DNA of 64,000 bases from Calliopsis andreniformis. Its lineage: Eukaryota; Arthropoda; Insecta; Hymenoptera; Andrenidae. A program made the position numbers and the translations under genes. The notes below the pieces were generated by a model that was given only the letters and a program-made list of their open reading frames with translations, ran no database searches and was not told the origin of the DNA. Location of the stretch: positions 10,544,157 to 10,608,156 of the forward strand of contig NW_027480429.1 of the NCBI RefSeq assembly GCF_051401765.1. Reading direction: 5' to 3'. How positions within the stretch are numbered: position 1 is the stretch's first letter; the number at the start of each line of letters is the position of its first letter. Shown here piece by piece: positions 37,101 to 51,045 of this stretch.

Positions 37101-40100
37101 AATACAATATAAGTACAACAGTTTTCCCATCGCATAAAACGAATAATTGCATCCAGTATGAAACTTATGGTCATTTCTACTTTCCGAGCAACCTAGGCTT
37201 CACCCTAGGGCGTTGCTCCAACAGATTGGATAGTTAGGGCCTTAGAAGTCAACGCCCGAAGCATAAAATGCAATAAAAATACAACTGTGTTTCCATCATA
37301 TAACAGGAATAATTGCAACCAGTTTGAAAGTGATGGCCAATTCTACGTTCCGGGCAACCTAGGTTTCACACCAGGGCGTTGCTCCTCCAGACCGAATAGT
37401 TACGGCCTAAGAAGTCAACGCCAGAAGCATAAAATACAATATAAATACAACAGCTTTTCCATCGTATAAAACGAATAATTGCAACCAGTATGAAACTTAT
37501 GGTCATTTCTACTTTCCGAGCAACCTAGGCTTCACCCTAGGGCGTTGCTCCAACGGATTGAATAGTTAGGGCCTTAGAAGTCAACGCCCGAACCATAAAA
37601 TGCAAAAAAAATACAACAGTGTTTCCATCATATAACAGGAATAATTGCAACCGGTTTGAAAGTGATGGCCAATTCTACGTTCCGGGCAACCTAGGTTTCA
37701 CTACAGGGCGTTGCTCCACCAGATCGAATTGTTAGTGCCTCAGAAGTCAACGCCAGAAGCATAAAATACAATATAAATACAACAGTTTTTCCATCGTATA
37801 AAACGAATAATTGCAACCAGTATGAAACTTATGGTCATTTGTACTTTCCGAGCAACCTAGGCTTCACCCTAGGGCGTTGCTCCAACAGATTGAGTAGTTA
37901 GGGCCTTAGATGTCAACGCCCGAAGCATAAAATGCAATAAAAATACAACTGTGTTTCCATCATATAACAGGAATAATTGCATCCAGTTTGAAAGTGATGG
38001 CCAATTCTACGTTCCGGGCAACCTAGGTTTCACACCAGGGCGTTGCTCCTCCAGACCGAATAGTTACGGCCTTAGAAGTCAACGCCAAAGGCATAAAATA
38101 CAATATAAATACAGCAGCGTTTCCATCGTATAAAACGAATAATTGCAACCAGTTTGAAAGTTATGGTCATTTCCACATTCCGAGGGACCTAGGCTTCACA
38201 CTAGGGCGTTGCTCCACCAGATCGAATAGTTAGGTCCTAAGAAGTGAACGCCAGAAGCATAAAATGCAAAAAAAATACAACAGTGTTTCCATCATATAAC
38301 AGGAATAATTGCAACCAGTTTGAAAGTGATGGCCAATTCTACGTTCCGGGCAACCTAGGCTTCACTCTAGGGCGTTGCTCCACCAGATCGAATAGCTAGT
38401 GCCTTAGAAGTCAACGGCAGAAGCATAAAATGCGATATAAATACAACAGTTTTTCCATCGTATAAAACGAATAATTGCAACCAGTATGAAACTTATGGTC
38501 ATCTGTACTTTCCGAGCAACCTAGGCTTCACCCTAGGGCGTTGCTCCAACAGATTGAGTAGTTAGGGCCTTAGATGTCAACGCCCGAAGCATAAAATGCA
38601 ATAAAAATACAACTGTGTTTCCATCATATAACAGGAATAATTGCATCCAGTTTGAAAGTGATGGCCAATTCTACGTTCCGGGCAACCTAGGTTTCACACC
38701 AGGGCGTTGCTCCTCCAGACCGAATAGTTACGGCCTAAGAAGTCAACGCCAGAAGCATAAAATGCGATACAAATACAACAGTTTTTCCATCGTATAAAAC
38801 GAATAATTGCATCCAGTATGAAACTTATGGTCATTTCTACTTTCCGAGCAACCTAGGCTTCACCCTAGGGCGTTGCTCCAACAGATTGAATAGTTAGGGC
38901 CTTAGAAGTCAACGCCCGAAACATAAAATGCAAAAAAAATACAACAGTGTTTCCATCATATAACAGGAATAATTGCAACCAGTTTGGAAGTGATGGCCAA
39001 TTCTACGTTCCGGGCAACCTAGGCTTCGCTCCATGGCGTTGCTCCACCAGATCGAAAAGATAGTGCCTTAGAAGTCAACGCCAGAAGCATAAAATGCGAT
39101 ATAAATACAACAGTTTCTCCATCGTATAAAACGAATAATTGCAACCAGTATGAAGCTTATGGTCATTTCTACTTTCCGAGCAACCTAGGCTTCACCCTAG
39201 GGCGTTGCTCCAACGGATTGAATAGTTAGGGCCTTAGAAGTCAACGCCCGAACCATAAAATGCAAAAAAAATACAACAGTGTTTCCATCATATAACAGGA
39301 ATAATTGCAACCGGTTTGAAAGTGATGGCCAATTCTACGTTCCGGGCAACCTAGGTTTCACTACAGGGCGTTGCTCCACCAGATCGAATTGTTAGTGCCT
39401 CAGAAGTCAACGCCAGAAGCATAAAATACAATATAAATACAACAGTTTTTCCATCGTATAAAACGAATAATTGCAACCAGTGTGAACCTTATGGACATTT
39501 CTACTTTCCGAGCAACCTAGGCTTCACCCCAGGGCGTTGCTCCAACAGTTTGAATAGTTAGGGCCTTAGAAGTCAACGCCCGAACCATAAAATGCAAAAA
39601 AAATACAACAGTGTTTCCATCAATTAACAGGAGTAATTGCAACCAGTTTGAAAGTGATGGCGAATTCTACGTTCCGAGCAACCTAGGTTTCACTCCAGGG
39701 CGTTGCTCCTCCATACCGGATAGTTACGGCCTAAGAAGGCAACCCCAGAAGCATAAAATACGATATAAATACAACAGCTTTTCCATCGTATAAAACGAAT
39801 AATTGCAACCAGTATGAAACTTATGGTCATTTCTACTTTCCGAGCAAGTTAGGCTTCACCCTAGGGCGTTGCTCCAACAGATTGAATAGTTAGGGCCTTA
39901 GAAGTCAACGCCCGAAGCATAAAATGCAATTAAAATACAACAGTGTTTCCATCATATAACAGGAATAATTGCAACCAGTTTGAAAGTGATGGCCAATTCT
40001 ACGTTCCGGGCAACCTAGGCTTCACTCTAGGGCGTTGCTCCACCAGATAGAATAGTTAGTGCCTTTGAAGTCAACGCCAGAAGCATAAAATACAATATAA

Positions 40101-40153
40101 ATACAACAGTTTTTCCATCGTATAAAACGAATAATTGCAACCAGTTTGAAAGT
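34178..40153 (+). repeat. 36-monomer HOR unit, copy 1 (5976 bp)
   Basis: Exactly 36 x 166 bp. It begins within GATGGCCAATTCTACG and carries private markers such as GATATAAATATAAC (34282), AAGACGCAAAA (near 34443), CTTATCCACCG (35297), GGTTTCACACC (36033), GTTATGGCC (36900) and CCATCGCATAAAACG (37129). All recur 5976 bp later. Its right end joins a sequence like 32520 to one like 34178. Confidence 0.92.
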
Positions 40154-43100
40154 GATGGCCAATTCTACGTTCCGGGCAACCTAGGTTTCACTCCAGGGCG
40201 TTGCTCCACCAGACCGAATAGTTACGGCCTAAGAAGTCAACGCCAGAAGCATAAAATGCGATATAAATATAACAGTTTTTCCATCGTATAAAACGAATAA
40301 TTGCATCCAGTATGAAACTTATGGTCATTTCTACCTTCCGAACAACCTAGGCTTCACCCTAGGGCGTTGCTCCAACAGATTGAATAGTTAGGGCCTTAGA
40401 AGTCAACGCCCGAACCATAAGACGCAAAAAAAATACAACAGTGTTTCCATCATATAACAGGAATAATTGCAACCAGTTTGAAAGTGATGGCCAATTCTAC
40501 GTTCCGGGCAACCTAGGCATCACTCTATTGCGTTGATCCACCAGATCGAATAGTTAGTGCCTTAGAAGTCAACGCCAGAAGCATAAAACACAATATAAAT
40601 ACAACAGCTTTTCCATCGTATAAAACGAATAATTGCAACCAGTATGAAACTTATGGTCATTTCTACTTTCCGAGCAAGTTAGGCTTCACCCTAGGGCGTT
40701 GCTCCAACAGATTGAATAGTTAGGGCCCTAGAAGTCAACGCCCGAAGCATAAAATGCAATTAAAATACAACAGTGTTTCCATCATATAACAGGAATAATT
40801 GCAACCAGTTTGAAAGTGATGGCCAATTCTACGTTCCGGGCAACCTAGGCTTCACTCTAGGGCGTTGCTCCACCAGATAGAATAGTTAGTGCCTTTGAAG
40901 TCAACGCCAGAAGCATAAAATACAATATAAATACAACAGTTTTTCCATCGTATAAAACGAATAATTGCAACCAGTTTGAAAGTGATGGCCAATTCTACCT
41001 TCCGGGCAACCTAGGCTTCACTCTAGGGCGTTGCTCCACCAGATAGAATAGTTAGTGCCTTTGAAGTCAACGCCAGAAGCATAAAATACGATATAAATAC
41101 AGCAGCGTTTCCATCGTATAAAACGAATAATTGCAACCAGTGTGAAAGTTATGGTCATTTCCACATTCCGAGGGACCCAGGCTTCACTCTAGGGCGTTGC
41201 TCCACCAGATCGAATAGTTAGGTCCTTAGATGTAAACGCCAGAAGCATAAAATACGATATAAATACAACAGCTTATCCACCGTATAAAAGGATTAATTGC
41301 AACCAGTTTGAAAGTTATGGTCATTTCCACATTCCGAGGGACCTAGGCTTCACTCTAGGGCGTTGCTCCACCAGATCGAATAGTTAGGTCCTTAGATGTA
41401 AACGCCAGAAGCATAAAATACGATATAAACACAACAGCTTTTCCATCGTATAAAAGGATTAATTGCAACCAGTTTGAACGTGATGGTCATTTCTCCTTTC
41501 CGGGCGACCTAGGCTTCACTCTAGGGCGTTGCTGCACTAGATCGAACAGCTAGGGCCTTAGAAGTCAACGCCAGAAGCATAAAATACAATATAAATACAA
41601 CAGTTTTTCCATCGTATAAAACGAATAATTGCAACCAGTATGAAACTTATGGTCATTCCTACTTTCCGAACAACCTAGGCTTCACCCTAGGGCGTTGCTC
41701 CAACAGATTGAATAGTTAGGGCCTTTGAAGTCAACGCCAGAAGCATAAAATACAATATAAATACAACAGTTTTTCCATCGTATAAAACGAATAATTGCAA
41801 CCAGTATGAAACTTGTGGTCATTTCTACTTTCCGAACAACCTAGGCTTCACCCTGGGGCGTTGCTCCAACAGATTGAATAGTTAGGGCCTTAGAAGTCAA
41901 CGCCCGAACCATAAAATGCAAAAAAAATACAACAGTGTTTCCATCATATAACAGGAATAATTGCAACCAGTTTGAAAGTGATGGCCAATTCTACGTTCCG
42001 GGCAACATAGGTTTCACACCAGGGCGTTGCTCCTCCAGACCGAATAGTTACGGCCTAAGAAGTCAACGCCAGAAGCATAAAATACAATATAAATACAACA
42101 GCTTTTCCATCGTATAAAACGAATAATTGCAACCAGTATGAAACTTATGGTCATTTCTACTTTCCGAGCAACCTAGGCTTCACCCTAGGGCGTTGCTCCA
42201 ACGGATTGAATAGTTAGGGCCTTAGAAGTCAACGCCCGAACCATAAAATGCAAAAAAAATACAACAGTGTTTCCATCATATAACAGGAATAATTGCAACC
42301 AGTTTGAAAGTGACGGCCAATTCAACGTTCCGGGCAACCTAGGCTTCGCTCTAGGGCGTTGCTCCACCAGATCGAAAAGATAGTGCCTTAGAAGTCAACG
42401 CCAGAAGCATAAAATGCGATACAAATACAACAGTTTTTCCATCGTATAAAACGAATAATTGCATCCAGTATGAAACTTATGGTCATTTCTACTTTCCGAG
42501 CAACCTAGGCTTCACCCTAGGGCGTTGCTCCAACAGATTGAATAGTTAGGGCCTTAGAAGTCAACGCCCGAAACATAAAATGCAAAAAAAATACAACAGT
42601 GTTTCCATCATATAACAGGAATAATTGCAACCAGTTTGGAAGTGATGGCCAATTCTACGTTCCGGGCAACCTAGGCTTCGCTCCATGGCGTTGCTCCACC
42701 AGATCGAAAAGATAGTGCCTTAGAAGTCAACGCCAGAAGCATAAAATGCGATATAAATACAACAGTTTCTCCATCGTATAAAACGAATAATTGCAACCAG
42801 TATGAAGCTTATGGTCATTTCTACTTTCCGAGCAACCTAGGCTTCACCCTAGGGCGTTGCTCCAACGGATTGAATAGTTATGGCCTTAGAAGTCAACGCC
42901 CGAACCATAAAATGCAAAAAAAATACAACAGTGTTTCCATCGTATAAAACGAATAAATGCAACCAGTATGAAACTTATGGTCATTTCTACTTTCCGGGCA
43001 ACCTAGGCTTCACCCTAGGGCGCTGCTCCACCAGATCGAATAGTTAGTACCCTAGAAGTCAGCGCCAGAAGCATAAAATACAATATAAGTACAACAGTTT

Positions 43101-46100
43101 TCCCATCGCATAAAACGAATAATTGCATCCAGTATGAAACTTATGGTCATTTCTACTTTCCGAGCAACCTAGGCTTCACCCTAGGGCGTTGCTCCAACAG
43201 ATTGGATAGTTAGGGCCTTAGAAGTCAACGCCCGAAGCATAAAATGCAATAAAAATACAACTGTGTTTCCATCATATAACAGGAATAATTGCAACCAGTT
43301 TGAAAGTGATGGCCAATTCTACGTTCCGGGCAACCTAGGTTTCACACCAGGGCGTTGCTCCTCCAGACCGAATAGTTACGGCCTAAGAAGTCAACGCCAG
43401 AAGCATAAAATACAATATAAATACAACAGCTTTTCCATCGTATAAAACGAATAATTGCAACCAGTATGAAACTTATGGTCATTTCTACTTTCCGAGCAAC
43501 CTAGGCTTCACCCTAGGGCGTTGCTCCAACGGATTGAATAGTTAGGGCCTTAGAAGTCAACGCCCGAACCATAAAATGCAAAAAAAATACAACAGTGTTT
43601 CCATCATATAACAGGAATAATTGCAACCGGTTTGAAAGTGATGGCCAATTCTACGTTCCGGGCAACCTAGGTTTCACTACAGGGCGTTGCTCCACCAGAT
43701 CGAATTGTTAGTGCCTCAGAAGTCAACGCCAGAAGCATAAAATACAATATAAATACAACAGTTTTTCCATCGTATAAAACGAATAATTGCAACCAGTATG
43801 AAACTTATGGTCATTTGTACTTTCCGAGCAACCTAGGCTTCACCCTAGGGCGTTGCTCCAACAGATTGAGTAGTTAGGGCCTTAGATGTCAACGCCCGAA
43901 GCATAAAATGCAATAAAAATACAACTGTGTTTCCATCATATAACAGGAATAATTGCATCCAGTTTGAAAGTGATGGCCAATTCTACGTTCCGGGCAACCT
44001 AGGTTTCACACCAGGGCGTTGCTCCTCCAGACCGAATAGTTACGGCCTTAGAAGTCAACGCCAAAGGCATAAAATACAATATAAATACAGCAGCGTTTCC
44101 ATCGTATAAAACGAATAATTGCAACCAGTTTGAAAGTTATGGTCATTTCCACATTCCGAGGGACCTAGGCTTCACACTAGGGCGTTGCTCCACCAGATCG
44201 AATAGTTAGGTCCTAAGAAGTGAACGCCAGAAGCATAAAATGCAAAAAAAATACAACAGTGTTTCCATCATATAACAGGAATAATTGCAACCAGTTTGAA
44301 AGTGATGGCCAATTCTACGTTCCGGGCAACCTAGGCTTCACTCTAGGGCGTTGCTCCACCAGATCGAATAGCTAGTGCCTTAGAAGTCAACGGCAGAAGC
44401 ATAAAATGCGATATAAATACAACAGTTTTTCCATCGTATAAAACGAATAATTGCAACCAGTATGAAACTTATGGTCATCTGTACTTTCCGAGCAACCTAG
44501 GCTTCACCCTAGGGCGTTGCTCCAACAGATTGAGTAGTTAGGGCCTTAGATGTCAACGCCCGAAGCATAAAATGCAATAAAAATACAACTGTGTTTCCAT
44601 CATATAACAGGAATAATTGCATCCAGTTTGAAAGTGATGGCCAATTCTACGTTCCGGGCAACCTAGGTTTCACACCAGGGCGTTGCTCCTCCAGACCGAA
44701 TAGTTACGGCCTAAGAAGTCAACGCCAGAAGCATAAAATGCGATACAAATACAACAGTTTTTCCATCGTATAAAACGAATAATTGCATCCAGTATGAAAC
44801 TTATGGTCATTTCTACTTTCCGAGCAACCTAGGCTTCACCCTAGGGCGTTGCTCCAACAGATTGAATAGTTAGGGCCTTAGAAGTCAACGCCCGAAACAT
44901 AAAATGCAAAAAAAATACAACAGTGTTTCCATCATATAACAGGAATAATTGCAACCAGTTTGGAAGTGATGGCCAATTCTACGTTCCGGGCAACCTAGGC
45001 TTCGCTCCATGGCGTTGCTCCACCAGATCGAAAAGATAGTGCCTTAGAAGTCAACGCCAGAAGCATAAAATGCGATATAAATACAACAGTTTCTCCATCG
45101 TATAAAACGAATAATTGCAACCAGTATGAAGCTTATGGTCATTTCTACTTTCCGAGCAACCTAGGCTTCACCCTAGGGCGTTGCTCCAACGGATTGAATA
45201 GTTAGGGCCTTAGAAGTCAACGCCCGAACCATAAAATGCAAAAAAAATACAACAGTGTTTCCATCATATAACAGGAATAATTGCAACCGGTTTGAAAGTG
45301 ATGGCCAATTCTACGTTCCGGGCAACCTAGGTTTCACTACAGGGCGTTGCTCCACCAGATCGAATTGTTAGTGCCTCAGAAGTCAACGCCAGAAGCATAA
45401 AATACAATATAAATACAACAGTTTTTCCATCGTATAAAACGAATAATTGCAACCAGTGTGAACCTTATGGACATTTCTACTTTCCGAGCAACCTAGGCTT
45501 CACCCCAGGGCGTTGCTCCAACAGTTTGAATAGTTAGGGCCTTAGAAGTCAACGCCCGAACCATAAAATGCAAAAAAAATACAACAGTGTTTCCATCAAT
45601 TAACAGGAGTAATTGCAACCAGTTTGAAAGTGATGGCGAATTCTACGTTCCGAGCAACCTAGGTTTCACTCCAGGGCGTTGCTCCTCCATACCGGATAGT
45701 TACGGCCTAAGAAGGCAACCCCAGAAGCATAAAATACGATATAAATACAACAGCTTTTCCATCGTATAAAACGAATAATTGCAACCAGTATGAAACTTAT
45801 GGTCATTTCTACTTTCCGAGCAAGTTAGGCTTCACCCTAGGGCGTTGCTCCAACAGATTGAATAGTTAGGGCCTTAGAAGTCAACGCCCGAAGCATAAAA
45901 TGCAATTAAAATACAACAGTGTTTCCATCATATAACAGGAATAATTGCAACCAGTTTGAAAGTGATGGCCAATTCTACGTTCCGGGCAACCTAGGCTTCA
46001 CTCTAGGGCGTTGCTCCACCAGATAGAATAGTTAGTGCCTTTGAAGTCAACGCCAGAAGCATAAAATACAATATAAATACAACAGTTTTTCCATCGTATA

Positions 46101-46129
46101 AAACGAATAATTGCAACCAGTTTGAAAGT
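40154..46129 (+). repeat. 36-monomer HOR unit, copy 2 (5976 bp)
   Basis: Direct tandem copy of the previous unit. In the stretches compared I found a single substitution, C at 41430 (ATAAACACAACAG) against T at 35454. Identity extends about 14 bp past 46129 and then the sequence continues as CTTCCGGGCAACCTATGC, as after 32532. The near identity makes this the youngest large duplication in the window, or an assembly duplication. Confidence 0.92.
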
Positions 46130-47035
46130 GATGGCCAATTCTACCTTCCGGGCAACCTATGCTTCACTCTAGGGCGTTGCTCCGCCAGATCGAATAGTTA
46201 GTGCCTTAGAAGTCAACGCCCGAACCATAAAATGCAAAAAAAATACAACAGTGTTTCCGTCATATAACAGGAATAATTGCAACCAGTTTGAAAGTGATGG
46301 CCAATTCTACGTTCCGGGCAACCTGGGTTTCACTCCAGGGCGTTGCTCCACCAGACCGAATAGTTACGGCCTTAGAAGTCAACGCCAAAGGCATAAAATA
46401 CAATATAAATACAGCAGCGTTTCCATCGTATAAAACGAATAATTGCAACCAGTGTGAAAGTTATGGTCATTTCCACATTCCGAGGGACCCAGGCTTCACT
46501 CTAGGGCGTTGCTCCACCAGATCGAATAGTTAGGTCCTTAGATGTAAACGCCAGAAGCATAAAATACGATATAAATACAACAGCTTTTCCATCGTATAAA
46601 AGGATTAATTGCAACCAGTTTGAACGTGATGGTCATTTCTCCTTTCCGGGCGACCTAGGCTTCACTCTAGGGCGTTGATCCACTAGATCGAACAGCTAGG
46701 GCCTTAGAAGTCAACGCCAGAAGCATAAAATACAATATAAATACAACAGTTTTTCCATCGTATAAAACGAATAATTGCAACCAGTATGAAACTTATGGTC
46801 ATTCCTACTTTCCGAACAACCTAGGCTTCACCCTAGGGCGTTGCTCCAACAGATTGAATAGTTAGGGCCTTTGAAGTCAACGCCAGAAGCATAAAATACA
46901 ATATAAATACAACAGTTTTTCCATCGTATATAACGAATAATTGCAACCAGTTTGAAAGTGATGGCCAATTCTACCTTCCGGGCAACCTGTGCTTCACTCT
47001 AGGGCGTTGCTCCGCCAGATCGAATAGTTAGTGCC

Positions 47036-48943
47036 TTAGAAGTCAACGCCCGAACCATAAAATGCAAAGAAAATACAACAGTGTTTCCATCATATAACAG
47101 GAATAATTGCAACCAGTTTGAAAGTGATGGCCAATTCTACGTTCCGGGCAACATAGGTTTCACACCAGGGCGTTGCTCCTCCAGACCGAATAGTTACGGC
47201 CTAAGAAGTCAACGCCAGAAGCATAAAATACAATATAAATACAACAGCTTTTCCATCGTATAAAACGAATAATTGCAACCAGTATGAAACTTATGGTCAT
47301 TTCTACTTTCCGAGCAACCTAGGCTTCACCCTAGGGCGTTGCTCCAACGGATTGAATAGTTAGGGCCTTAGAAGTCAACGCCCGAACCATAAAATGCAAA
47401 AAAAATACAACAGTGTTTCCATCATATAACAGGAATAATTGCAACCAGTTTGAAAGTGACGGCCAATTCAACGTTCCGGGCAACCTAGGCTTCGCTCTAG
47501 GGCGTTGCTCCACCAGATCGAAAAGATAGTGCCTTAGAAGTCAACGCCAGAAGCATAAAATGCGATACAAATACAACAGTTTTTCCATCGTATAAAACGA
47601 ATAATTGCATCCAGTATGAAACTTATGGTCATTTCTACTTTCCGAGCAACCTAGGCTTCACCCTAGGGCGTTGCTCCAACAGATTGAATAGTTAGGGCCT
47701 TAGAAGTCAACGCCCGAAACATAAAATGCAAAAAAAATACAACAGTGTTTCCATCATATAACAGGAATAATTGCAACCAGTTTGGAAGTGATGGCCAATT
47801 CTACGTTCCGGGCAACCTAGGCTTCGCTCCATGGCGTTGCTCCACCAGATCGAAAAGATAGTGCCTTAGAAGTCAACGCCAGAAGCATAAAATGCGATAT
47901 AAATACAACAGTTTCTCCATCGTATAAAACGAATAATTGCAACCAGTATGAAGCTTATGGTCATTTCTACTTTCCGAGCAACCTAGGCTTCACCCTAGGG
48001 CGTTGCTCCAACGGATTGAATAGTTATGGCCTTAGAAGTCAACGCCCGAACCATAAAATGCAAAAAAAATACAACAGTGTTTCCATCGTATAAAACGAAT
48101 AAATGCAACCAGTATGAAACTTATGGTCATTTCTACTTTCCGGGCAACCTAGGCTTCACCCTAGGGCGCTGCTCCACCAGATCGAATAGTTAGTACCCTA
48201 GAAGTCAGCGCCAGAAGCATAAAATACAATATAAGTACAACAGTTTTCCCATCGCATAAAACGAATAATTGCATCCAGTATGAAACTTATGGTCATTTCT
48301 ACTTTCCGAGCAACCTAGGCTTCACCCTAGGGCGTTGCTCCAACAGATTGGATAGTTAGGGCCTTAGAAGTCAACGCCCGAAGCATAAAATGCAATAAAA
48401 ATACAACTGTGTTTCCATCATATAACAGGAATAATTGCAACCAGTTTGAAAGTGATGGCCAATTCTACGTTCCGGGCAACCTAGGTTTCACACCAGGGCG
48501 TTGCTCCTCCAGACCGAATAGTTACGGCCTAAGAAGTCAACGCCAGAAGCATAAAATACAATATAAATACAACAGCTTTTCCATCGTATAAAACGAATAA
48601 TTGCAACCAGTATGAAACTTATGGTCATTTCTACTTTCCGAGCAACCTAGGCTTCACCCTAGGGCGTTGCTCCAACGGATTGAATAGTTAGGGCCTTAGA
48701 AGTCAACGCCCGAACCATAAAATGCAAAAAAAATACAACAGTGTTTCCATCATATAACAGGAATAATTGCAACCGGTTTGAAAGTGATGGCCAATTCTAC
48801 GTTCCGGGCAACCTAGGTTTCACTACAGGGCGTTGCTCCACCAGATCGAATTGTTAGTGCCTCAGAAGTCAACGCCAGAAGCATAAAATACAATATAAAT
48901 ACAACAGTTTTTCCATCGTATAAAACGAATAATTGCAACCAGT
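47036..48943 (+). repeat. Third copy of part of the 36-mer unit
   Basis: Matches 41890-43797 at 5146 bp (31 monomers) and hence 35914-37821. It carries GGCAACATAGG, GTTATGGCC and CCATCGCATAAAACG. A private change is CAAAGAAAATAC near 47066 in the A-tract. It departs from the 36-mer at 48944, where this copy has CAGTGTGAACCTTATGG and the 36-mer has CAGTATGAAACTTATGG. Confidence 0.84.
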
Positions 48944-51045
48944 GTGAACCTTATGGACATTTCTACTTTCCGAGCAACCTAGGCTTCACCCCAGGGCGTT
49001 GCTCCAACAGTTTGAATAGTTAGGGCCTTAGAAGTCAACGCCCGAACCATAAAATGCAAAAAAAATACAACAGTGTTTCCATCAATTAACAGGAGTAATT
49101 GCAACCAGTTTGAAAGTGATGGCGAATTCTACGTTCCGAGCAACCTAGGTTTCACTCCAGGGCGTTGCTCCTCCAGACCGGATAGTTACGGCCTAAGAAG
49201 GCAACCCCAGAAGCATAAAATACGATATAAATACAACAGCTTTTCCATCGTATAAAACGAATAATTGCAACCAGTATGAAACTTATGGTCATTTCTACTT
49301 TCCGAGCAAGTTAGGCTTCACCCTAGGGCGTTGCTCCAACAGATTGAATAGTTAGGGCCTTAGAAGTCAACGCCCGAAGCATAAAATGCAATTAAAATAC
49401 AACAGTGTTTCCATCATATAACAGGAATAATTGCAACCAGTTTGAAAGTGATGGCCAATTCTACGTTCCGGGCAACCTAGGCTTCACTCTAGGGCGTTGC
49501 TCCACCAGATAGAATAGTTAGTGCCTTTGAAGTCAACGCCAGAAGCATAAAATACAATATAAATACAACAGTTTTTCCATCGTATAAAACGAATAATTGC
49601 AACCAGTTTGAAAGTGATGGCCAATTCTACCTTCCGGGCAACCTATGCTTCACTCTAGGGCGTTGCTCCGCCAGATCGAATAGTTAGTGCCTTAGAAGTC
49701 AACGCCCGAACCATAAAATGCAAAAAAAATACAACAGTGTTTCCGTCATATAACAGGAATAATTGCAACCAGTTTGAAAGTGATGGCCAATTCTACGTTC
49801 CGGGCAACCTGGGTTTCACTCCAGGGCGTTGCTCCACCAGACCGAATAGTTACGGCCTTAGAAGTCAACGCCAAAGGCATAAAATACAATATAAATACAG
49901 CAGCGTTTCCATCGTATAAAACGAATAATTGCAACCAGTGTGAAAGTTATGGTCATTTCCACATTCCGAGGGACCCAGGCTTCACTCTAGGGCGTTGCTC
50001 CACCAGATCGAATAGTTAGGTCCTTAGATGTAAACGCCAGAAGCATAAAATACGATATAAATACAACAGCTTTTCCATCGTATAAAAGGATTAATTGCAA
50101 CCAGTTTGAAAGTTATGGTCATTACCACATTCCGAGGGACCTAGGCTTCACACTAGGGCGTTGCTCCACCAGATCGAATAGTTAGGTCCTTAGATGTAAA
50201 CGCCAGAAGCATAAAATACGATATAAATACAACAGCTTTTCCATCGTATAAAAGGATTAATTGCAACCAGTTTGAACGTGATGGTCATTTCTCCTTTCCG
50301 GGCGACCTAGGCTTCACTCTAGGGCGTTGCTCCACTAGATCGAACAGCTAGGGCCTTAGAAGTCAACGCCAGAAGCATAAAATACAATATAAATACAACA
50401 GTTTTTCCATCGTATAAAACGAATAATTGCAACCAGTATGAAACTTATGGTCATTCCTACTTTCCGAACAACCTAGGCTTCACCCTAGGGCGTTGCTCCA
50501 ACAGATTGAATAGTTAGGGCCTTTGAAGTCAACGCCAGAAGCATAAAATACAATATAAATACAACAGTTTTTCCATCGTATAAAACGAATAATTGCAACC
50601 AGTTTGAAAGTGATGGCCAATTCTACCTTCCGGGCAACCTGTGCTTCACTCTAGGGCGTTGCTCCGCCAGATCGAATAGTTAGTGCCTTAGAAGTCAACG
50701 CCCGAACCATAAAATGCAAAAAAAATACAACAGTGTTTCCATCATATAACAGGAATAATTGCAACCAGTTTGAAAGTGATGGCCAATTCTACGTTCCGGG
50801 CAACCTGGGTTTCACTCCAGGGCGTTGCTCCACCAGACCGAATAGTTACGGCCTTAGAAGTCAACGCCAAAGGCATAAAATACAATATAAATACAGCAGC
50901 GTTTCCATCGTATAAAACGAATAATTGCAACCAGTGTGAAAGTTATGGTCATTTCCACATTCCGAGGGACGTAGGCTTCACTCTAGGGCGTTGCTCCACC
51001 AGATCGAATAGTTAGGTCCTTAGATGTAAACGCCAGAAGCATAAA
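47156..51045 (+). repeat. 59-monomer-spaced duplication, left copy (3.9 kb)
   Basis: Matches 56950-60839 at 9794 bp = 59 x 166. At least twelve substitutions were seen, so it is older than the 36-mer pair. The right limit is where this copy goes into an A-tract (ATGCAAAAAAAATAC) and the other into TACGATATAAATAC. Confidence 0.84.
48619..50110 (+). repeat. Block matching 45133-46624 (21-monomer spacing)
   Basis: Offset 3486 bp = 21 x 166. It overlaps the preceding 31-monomer-spaced block over 48619-48943. The two offsets differ by 1660 bp, so relative to the 36-mer unit ten monomers are missing here. The breakpoint lies in a pair of near-identical two-monomer stretches in the 36-mer (around 43473-43797 and 45133-45457). 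Confidence 0.82.
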
